Source: a virus
Strand: one strand, 5' to 3'
Virus record (IMG/VR): IMGVR_UViG_3300025276_000046
Location: 1 to 51,977 of that record
Length of the DNA stretch: 51,977 nt
In this document: positions 46,438-51,977 of the stretch, one piece after another
Position numbering within the stretch: position 1 is the stretch's first letter
Layout of the letters: every line of letters begins with the position of its first letter
Translations under genes and position numbers: made by a program
Notes under the pieces: generated by a model
The model's input: only the letters and a program-made list of their open reading frames with translations
Databases searched by the model: none
Told to the model about the DNA's origin: nothing

Positions 46438-48777
46438 ATGTCGTGTAATAATCAACTACAAGTATACTGGAGTGGAACTTCTTTCTTTTCAGCTACTGCA
46501 TTTTTTAGTGATGCTGCTCTTTCAAGTCCATCCCCTGACGGATTTTATGCCTTTGGAGGTTTTGTTCGTGAAATATCAAATGGTATTTTATTAGCTGCGG
46601 TTCCTTGCGAATCATGTATAATACCTTGCGGTGATCCTTTTTACTTTAACGGTGGATCAACTGGTGAATATAACATTGTATTTGGTATGGGTGTTAATCC
46701 AGGTGCAGCTATTATTACTTTTAGTCCTGGCCTTAACAACAGTACTTATTTCCCTGTTCCAGATCAATGTACATGGACTTACGTTAGTCCATCAACTCCT
46801 TATGGTGAGATAAAAAGATCAGAATATTCTCAGCTAACAGGTGGTTATTTAAAAGGACTTATCGGAGGTTTTGATAGTCCAACTTATGCATCTGGAAATC
46901 CATGTTTATCTCTACAAAGTCCAGTTGGGCCTTTAATTAAAACAGGACTTGGGACTGTTAATTCACAATCACTTGGAACAATTTATGATTATAATTATGC
47001 TTCATCAATTTTTAATATATCCAATGTCAACCAACCATTAGGTAGTATAATTTCTCCGATTGGATGGACAGGAATAGTTAATAATACAGGAGATTATCAA
47101 TCTACATTATTAAATTGGAATTGTATTGATAAGTCTACAAGTAACTGTAATTGTAGTACAAGCATTTCAACTTGTAGTACAGCATTAGGAGTTCCTGCAA
47201 GTCCTTATAATAACAATGTTGCTTTAGCTCCAAACTTAATGCCATTTTCTGCAGGAGGAAATACTCAATTTCAGGCGTGTGGTTTATCAGTTAAACCAGC
47301 AGTTATGGTAGTGCCATCTCCTCCAGGGATACCTCAAACAAATTTAAAGGTAAGTGTAGTTGGTCCTTGTACATCAACATGGTGGGGTATTGATGTTAAG
47401 TGTCCCGAATTATTAGCGCCTATACTTTCATCAACTCAATTTGGGGACTTGGAAGATGATCAAACTCCAGCTGGTCAATTAACTAAAACACCTCTTGCAG
47501 ATGTTTGTGATTACGTAGTAGATACAACTTTCTATCATGTACCTGTAGATAACTGGGGTAATACTAATCCTAATTCTTATTATTATAATGGTGACTCTTT
47601 TTCAGCAGCTGGTGTTGTTCCATTAGGGCAACCAAATGGGGTTTTAGGATTATCAGACTGGATATATGAAGATCCTTATGGAGTAACGCCTGTTGCTGTT
47701 GGTGTTTATAAAATGCAATTTGATGCTTTGGATGGAGGAGGAGTTCAAAATTGGGCAGTGCAAGTTGGCCCAAGAGAGTATAAAGACGTATCTAATACAG
47801 GTACTCCTGGTCAATTTAATCCATTGCCACCTGAAGATTATGTAGGGCAAACTTGGTCTCCAGATTGGAATGCAGGAATTACAGCTTCTGATGTGCAATC
47901 AACAGGAGCAAGAGTACCTGGTATAGTTCGGTCAATTACACCATGTACTGCTATTCCTATTGCTCCTTGTGGAGGAAGTTTTAATGGAACTAACTTATCA
48001 AATGGGCAATACAATATAGATATGGATGCGGGCGCAGCAACAGGAGCTGTTATTATTCGTCTGAAATCATTTAACGTTCCTGATAAATGTACATGGACTT
48101 ATGATGGTAATAGTGCAAGTGAATATTCTTCTCCAATTTTTGGTTATCTCCAAGGAGCAATAGGAAGTATAGCTGGTGGAGGAAGTCCATGCCCTTGCCC
48201 TCCAGGATTTGATTCCTGTTTAACTTCAGGTGTTGGGGGAGTTGATGGAACAATTACAAATGCGCTTGGTTCAAATGGTATAACGTATGATGGACTATCG
48301 CATATTTGGGATCCTAACATTCCTGCGTTTGTTGCAGGTGCATCAATTGTTATGGGGCCTTATACTGATCAAGCTTCGGGTGGTGTTACTTTAACTCAAA
48401 ACGCACCAGGTTATGCTATGATGGTAGTACCAAAACCTAATGCAGCTCCATCTTTAGTACAAATACAGTTAGAAGGACCATGCAATAATACAGGATTTGA
48501 ATGTGAAGCGTATTGTCCTGTTAAATTATCTGTTAAAAATAGAGGTGATGTTGGCGGGGCATGTAAAGTTTACACTACTAATTTTTACACAGCATCTCCT
48601 AACGTAAGCACTGGCTTAAGTCCATCAAATTTAGAAGTTCATGATTGGGTGTTTGAAGATGAAGATGGAGTAACTCCTTTACCTGCAGGTGTTTATGCTG
48701 CAAAATGGCCAGGAGGTCCAGATAAGGAAATGGTAGTTTCAGTTAATGGTGTTATTACTAATCTTGTTAATTGCTAA
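46438..48777 (+). CDS. Cys-rich duplicated virion protein, 779 aa
   Basis: The protein consists of two homologous halves. Copy 1 has PCGDPFYFNGGSTGEYNIVF...DQCTWTYVSPST...GYLKGLIG (about 63-142) and later LSDWIYEDPYGVTPVAVGVYKM (about 404-425). Copy 2 has PCGGSFNGTNLSNGQYNIDM...DKCTWTYDGNSASEYSSPIFGYLQGAIG (about 510-575) and VHDWVFEDEDGVTPLPAGVYAA (about 736-757). Both contain paired cysteines. The N-terminal IIPCGDPF and the C-terminal VSVNGVITNLVNC echo the end of the preceding 1772-aa protein. Probably an adhesin-like tail or capsid appendage. No enzymatic motif. Confidence 0.68.
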   Translation: MSCNNQLQVYWSGTSFFSATAFFSDAALSSPSPDGFYAFGGFVREISNGILLAAVPCESCIIPCGDPFYFNGGSTGEYNIVFGMGVNPGAAIITFSPGLNNSTYFPVPDQCTWTYVSPSTPYGEIKRSEYSQLTGGYLKGLIGGFDSPTYASGNPCLSLQSPVGPLIKTGLGTVNSQSLGTIYDYNYASSIFNISNVNQPLGSIISPIGWTGIVNNTGDYQSTLLNWNCIDKSTSNCNCSTSISTCSTALGVPASPYNNNVALAPNLMPFSAGGNTQFQACGLSVKPAVMVVPSPPGIPQTNLKVSVVGPCTSTWWGIDVKCPELLAPILSSTQFGDLEDDQTPAGQLTKTPLADVCDYVVDTTFYHVPVDNWGNTNPNSYYYNGDSFSAAGVVPLGQPNGVLGLSDWIYEDPYGVTPVAVGVYKMQFDALDGGGVQNWAVQVGPREYKDVSNTGTPGQFNPLPPEDYVGQTWSPDWNAGITASDVQSTGARVPGIVRSITPCTAIPIAPCGGSFNGTNLSNGQYNIDMDAGAATGAVIIRLKSFNVPDKCTWTYDGNSASEYSSPIFGYLQGAIGSIAGGGSPCPCPPGFDSCLTSGVGGVDGTITNALGSNGITYDGLSHIWDPNIPAFVAGASIVMGPYTDQASGGVTLTQNAPGYAMMVVPKPNAAPSLVQIQLEGPCNNTGFECEAYCPVKLSVKNRGDVGGACKVYTTNFYTASPNVSTGLSPSNLEVHDWVFEDEDGVTPLPAGVYAAKWPGGPDKEMVVSVNGVITNLVNC

Positions 48778-48790
48778 TAAATAAATAATT

Positions 48791-49624
48791 ATGCCAGTAT
48801 ACAAACCAAAAACATTAACATACGCTCCCGATGTAAAAGGGTGGCCATCTTTTTATTCTTATTTAGCAGACTACATGGTAGGTATGAATGGCTTTTTTTA
48901 TACTTGGTCAGGAGGAGATTTATTTAGACACAATACAAATCCAATACGTAATAATTATTATGGAGTACAGTATAACTCTACTATAACATCTGTTTTTAAT
49001 TCTGATCCAATGACTATTAAACTTTTTAAGACTATGTCTTTTGAGTCAGACGATACATGGGAATGCACTTCTTTGTTTTCTGATTTAAGTACAGGATCAA
49101 TGCTATCTACTTTTTTTGTTCAAAAAGAAGGAGAATGGTTTACATTCTTAAGAGAGGATGATGCTACAACAAACTTTAAAGCAAGATCATCAGCTGGTAT
49201 AGGAACTATACTTAGTGCAACAGGACCTATAAATGCTGTTGTTGTAACGTTTAATTTAGGTGATTTAGGAAGTGTCATTAGTATAGGTGATATAGCTTAT
49301 CAAGTACTACCTTCTTTAGTGATTCCTACTCCTGCGAATCCAAACCCTCCAGCTGGCCCTCCTACTTTAATAGGACCTATAACCGCTATAAATAGATTTA
49401 GTGTAACAGATATTGTTACAGGAGCGATTACTTTACCTTCTATTACAATAAATTCTGGGGGTGTTATTCCTTTAGTTGGAAACTATTGTTTAGGGTTAAA
49501 AAATTCAGTTGCAGAGTCTCATGGTGCACGAGGATATTATTTACACTTTACGCTTGAAAATACAAATACTAATGCTGTTGAATTGTTTTCTGTAGGTAGC
49601 AGTGTAATGAAAAGCTTTCCATAG
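48791..49624 (+). CDS. Tail-region structural protein, 277 aa
   Basis: Starts MPVYKPKTLTYAPDVKGWPS and contains FYSYLADYMVGMNGFFYTWS, RNNYYGVQYNSTITSVFNSD and MTIKLFKTMSFESDDTWECT. This set matches the C-terminal part of stabilisation proteins in related phages, split here from the large protein. The C-terminus is a Pro-rich linker (TPANPNPPAGPPTLIGP) and a beta domain. Probable component of the tail hub. Confidence 0.65.
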   Translation: MPVYKPKTLTYAPDVKGWPSFYSYLADYMVGMNGFFYTWSGGDLFRHNTNPIRNNYYGVQYNSTITSVFNSDPMTIKLFKTMSFESDDTWECTSLFSDLSTGSMLSTFFVQKEGEWFTFLREDDATTNFKARSSAGIGTILSATGPINAVVVTFNLGDLGSVISIGDIAYQVLPSLVIPTPANPNPPAGPPTLIGPITAINRFSVTDIVTGAITLPSITINSGGVIPLVGNYCLGLKNSVAESHGARGYYLHFTLENTNTNAVELFSVGSSVMKSFP

Positions 49625-49632
49625 AATTTTAC

Positions 49633-49640
49633 TATCTTTG
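49633..49640 (+). promoter_or_regulatory. Promoter -7 box TATCTTTG, leaderless start
   Basis: The box ends only 5 nt before the ATG of the GNAT-like gene, so the transcript should begin at or next to the start codon. Confidence 0.7.
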
Positions 49641-49645
49641 CATAA

Positions 49646-50056
49646 ATGAAATTAAATATACTACCACTAAAAAAAACAGACTATGAAAATATTCTATGTA
49701 AGTGGTGGGAAGAATGGAGATGGACACCTCCTTCAAAAGATTTTTTACCCGATGATGGTATGGGTGGTTTTATTGTTTATGATGGAGATACACCAATTTG
49801 TGCTGGGTTTATGTATTTAACTAATTCAAAAGCTGTATGGTGTGATTGGATAATATCTAATCTTCAATATAAAGACAGGCAAAAAAGAAAAGAAGCTTTA
49901 GAGTTATTAGTTCAAACTATTAGTGATATTGCAGAAGATTTAGGGAAAAAGTATGTTTACGCATTGATTAAAAATAAACCTCTAATTAATGTATATAAAA
50001 AAATAGGTTTTATTGAGGGGGCTTCTTATACTCATGAAATGATTAAAAAAATATAA
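49646..50056 (+). CDS. GNAT-like acetyltransferase, 136 aa
   Basis: The fold is that of GNAT enzymes in compact form. The first strand-helix is MKLNILPLKKTDYENILCKW, followed by GGFIVYDGDTPICAGFMYLT strands. The acetyl-CoA region DRQKRKEALELLVQTISDIA replaces the usual R/QxxGxG/A loop, then KKYVYALIKNKPLINVYKKIGF is the terminal alpha-beta part with the typical N-x-x-x-x-x-Y-x-K-x-G-F. The P-loop is degenerate, so activity is uncertain. Similar genes occur in phage late regions without a known substrate. Confidence 0.68.
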   Translation: MKLNILPLKKTDYENILCKWWEEWRWTPPSKDFLPDDGMGGFIVYDGDTPICAGFMYLTNSKAVWCDWIISNLQYKDRQKRKEALELLVQTISDIAEDLGKKYVYALIKNKPLINVYKKIGFIEGASYTHEMIKKI

Positions 50057-50057
50057 T

Positions 50058-50864
50058 ATGGCAGCAGTAACAACAGCAGTAATAGGAATAACAATGGGAG
50101 CAGCTTCAGCAGTACAGGGTTTTTCAGCAGCAGCTAAAGCAAAAACTGCGGCAGATGAGGCAAATACAGCTGCAGCTAAAGCAATGGCAGAAGCTAAAAG
50201 AAAAGCAGAGAAAGATAACTTTGCTGGATTAGCAGTTCCTTTAGATGCGTATGAAGCAGAATTTGAAAACAATTTAGCAGTTCAACAACAAAATGTAGAG
50301 GCTTTACAAGAAGGAGATTCCAGAGGTTTAGCGGCAGGTGTTGGTAGGGTAGGTGCTCAAGGAAATTTAGCGGCTGAAGGAACTCGTATTAAAATGGGCC
50401 AAGAACTTTCAGATTTAAATATGATGAAAGCTGAATCTAAGGAAGCTATAAATCAACAGCTTATAGAGATGGATGTGGCTGGAGCAAAAGAACAAAACCA
50501 AAGGATGAGAGACGCACAAGCTGCAAGAGCTCAAGGTATTTCTCAAGGAATACAAGGTGTTGGAGGGGCACTTTCATCAGCAGCAGCCTTAGCTCCATTG
50601 TATGGACAAAGCACAGCTGATAGAAGGGGTAATAAATTAGCATCACAGTTTGGTGATTCTAAATCAAAAGGAAGTTTAACGGACTCACAATTTGGGGCAA
50701 ATATAGGAGCAATGGATTTAAGCAAAAAACAATTTAGGGATTTGAAAGCAGGAGGTGCTGATAATTTTAATAAGTTTCTTTTTGAAAATAAATTTAAAGG
50801 TCAAGGAGTGTCTCCTGATGATTATTATCAAATGGGGATTTCTGACTGGTCACAACAAGATTAA
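50058..50864 (+). CDS. Internal virion (ejection) protein candidate, 268 aa
   Basis: The N-terminus is a glycine/alanine membrane-like segment (MAAVTTAVIGITMGAASAVQ). It is followed by a long Ala/Gln/Glu-rich helical body (AAKAKTAADEANTAAAKAMA ... LAVQQQNVEALQEGDSRGLA) and a Gly-rich hinge. Composition and position match podovirus internal core proteins that are ejected with the DNA. The next, truncated gene appears to be of the same class. Confidence 0.65.
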   Translation: MAAVTTAVIGITMGAASAVQGFSAAAKAKTAADEANTAAAKAMAEAKRKAEKDNFAGLAVPLDAYEAEFENNLAVQQQNVEALQEGDSRGLAAGVGRVGAQGNLAAEGTRIKMGQELSDLNMMKAESKEAINQQLIEMDVAGAKEQNQRMRDAQAARAQGISQGIQGVGGALSSAAALAPLYGQSTADRRGNKLASQFGDSKSKGSLTDSQFGANIGAMDLSKKQFRDLKAGGADNFNKFLFENKFKGQGVSPDDYYQMGISDWSQQD

Positions 50865-50874
50865 TAAATAAACT

Positions 50875-51977
50875 ATGGCATTACCACCTAAAAAAAATAT
50901 AGACTTTGATGTTTATGAAAGACAAGATCCTACATCTACAGTAGATTGGGCGGGAGCTGCTGCAGATATTACGAAGACATTTGCAACTATTCGTGATACA
51001 AGACAAGCAAGAAAAGATGATTTAGAAAAAAACATTACAGAACAGGAGACTGCCCTTAATGATATTGGTGAATATGATTCACCCACCCTACGACAAGTTG
51101 CTTTAGACTCGTCTCAACAGAGTGCTGATGAGCTTGCAAGAAAAGCAGATTTAATGAGAAGAGGTTTGTTAAAACCTAATGATATGATGAAATTTAAATC
51201 TAATCAAAGTTCTGGATGGACTCAGTTTAAAAATAATGCAGAAAATTGGAATTCAAAGTATGTAGAATATACAGAAAGAATGAATGCAGTACCCCCTGTT
51301 AGTGCTAAATTAGAACAACAATTAGCTCAATCTTTAGAAGGATTTGGTAATTTAAAAAATTTAAAGTTTCTTACTGATGATGATGGTAATATGTCTTACA
51401 CAAGAATAGATGATAAGGGTGAAATTATTCCAGGAGAGTCTATGAGTGCTAATGAAATGACAAATCTTTTAAATCAAAAAATTGATAACTTTGATTCTGT
51501 AGGTACAGCAAAAAATCTGGCAGATAAAATTGGTATAATAATTAAAGAAAAGTTAAATAAAGATGGTATAGTAACATCTGTTAACTCAGTAGAAAGATCA
51601 AGGGCAGAGTCTACGTATTTAGGTAGTGATGAAATGCAAGAAACATTAGATCTTTACGCTAAAGAGCTTACTGCCGTTCCTCAAAATTTAGCAGTAATGT
51701 TAACGCAAAACGTTAATGTACCTGGAGGTGCAGAGGTATATCAAGGAGATTTTGGAGGAAAATTACATGATGCTTGGGCAGCAGATCCAGCAAACTCTGA
51801 TAAACCCGCAGGTGAGAACCCTTATATAGCAATGAGATTTGACGGTAATAATTACCTTCCAGATGTTACTCCAGAACAAAAAGCAGTAGCTGATGAGTAT
51901 GCTCGAGGTTTAGTAAGATCATCTCTTAATATTAAAGAGACTGTTAAAGATGTAAAGAAAATTCAAAAAACTCCCGC
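50875..51977 (+). CDS. Large virion protein, 3' truncated by the window
   Basis: An uninterrupted frame of 367 codons starts at ATG 50875 (MALPPKKNIDFDVYERQDPT) and continues past the edge. The sequence is hydrophilic, helical and Asp/Lys/Ala/Gln-rich (SAKLEQQLAQSLEGFGNLKN). It resembles the long internal or cargo proteins that follow the tail genes in podo-like phages. Its end and any lysozyme or polymerase domain lie outside this window. The gene begins 10 nt after the 268-aa gene. Confidence 0.75.
   Translation, partial: MALPPKKNIDFDVYERQDPTSTVDWAGAAADITKTFATIRDTRQARKDDLEKNITEQETALNDIGEYDSPTLRQVALDSSQQSADELARKADLMRRGLLKPNDMMKFKSNQSSGWTQFKNNAENWNSKYVEYTERMNAVPPVSAKLEQQLAQSLEGFGNLKNLKFLTDDDGNMSYTRIDDKGEIIPGESMSANEMTNLLNQKIDNFDSVGTAKNLADKIGIIIKEKLNKDGIVTSVNSVERSRAESTYLGSDEMQETLDLYAKELTAVPQNLAVMLTQNVNVPGGAEVYQGDFGGKLHDAWAADPANSDKPAGENPYIAMRFDGNNYLPDVTPEQKAVADEYARGLVRSSLNIKETVKDVKKIQKTP

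Noticed and set aside
1-51977. tRNA genes, integrase, insertion sequences
   Set aside because: I saw no cloverleaf with conserved T-arm/CCA, no tyrosine or serine recombinase and no transposase. A tRNAscan run would be needed to exclude tRNAs fully.

Overview
The window is a segment of a tailed bacteriophage that infects a Bacteroidetes host, most likely a Flavobacteriia member. Three things support the host call. The DNA is AT-rich. Promoters match the Bacteroidetes -7 consensus TAnnTTTG (usually TATCTTTG) at more than ten gene starts. Start codons follow A-rich leaders instead of Shine-Dalgarno sequences. There is no integrase, rRNA or tRNA. Large terminase (762 aa), portal (811 aa), an acidic scaffold-like protein and a 482-aa major capsid protein, followed by ring-like proteins and a 1772-aa stabilisation/muzzle-like protein, with no tape measure or sheath seen, suggest a short-tailed phage. 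It may be related to crAss-like or Cellulophaga podoviruses, but that is inference from gene order. The last gene is cut by the right edge, and probably a small one by the left edge.

Layout: positions 1-13.3 kb are read leftward and carry the early/replication module. A promoter at 13267-13274 drives many small early genes, then a RecE-like exonuclease next to a DUF1071/Sak3-type annealing protein, a DUF1599-like protein, a DnaA-domain-IV-like protein and an SSB-like protein. This operon ends at a hairpin terminator at 5996-6019. An AT-rich intergenic with tandem 11-bp repeats precedes a second leftward set: a VirE-N/SF3 primase-helicase, an SF2 helicase, a VRR-NUC nuclease, a second DnaA-domain-IV-like protein and an HNH endonuclease. 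A roughly 500-bp gene-free, strand-asymmetric region separates this from the rightward half.

Positions 13.7-52 kb are read rightward. First come GroEL and GroES, then one opposing winged-helix-like gene with back-to-back promoters. A cluster of very basic small proteins follows, with an M15 peptidase and two holin candidates. Next are four or five fibre-like genes, then a tandem GroES-like protein, a 2OG-Fe(II) oxygenase-like protein, the packaging and capsid genes, the tail/neck genes, a GNAT-like protein and internal virion proteins. Three intrinsic terminators, two of them fused directly to a new promoter, divide the capsid/tail region into transcription units.

The most striking observation is a pair of hammerhead self-cleaving ribozyme motifs on the minus strand, at 10236-10336 and 11978-12030, both between genes of the leftward early operon. 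They share an identical 19-nt core segment, have complementary stems I and III, and place the cleavage site after a canonical GUC just upstream of the next small gene. They look like built-in RNA processing sites of a polycistronic phage mRNA. The second carries a one-nucleotide insertion after the CUGANGA box and may be weaker.
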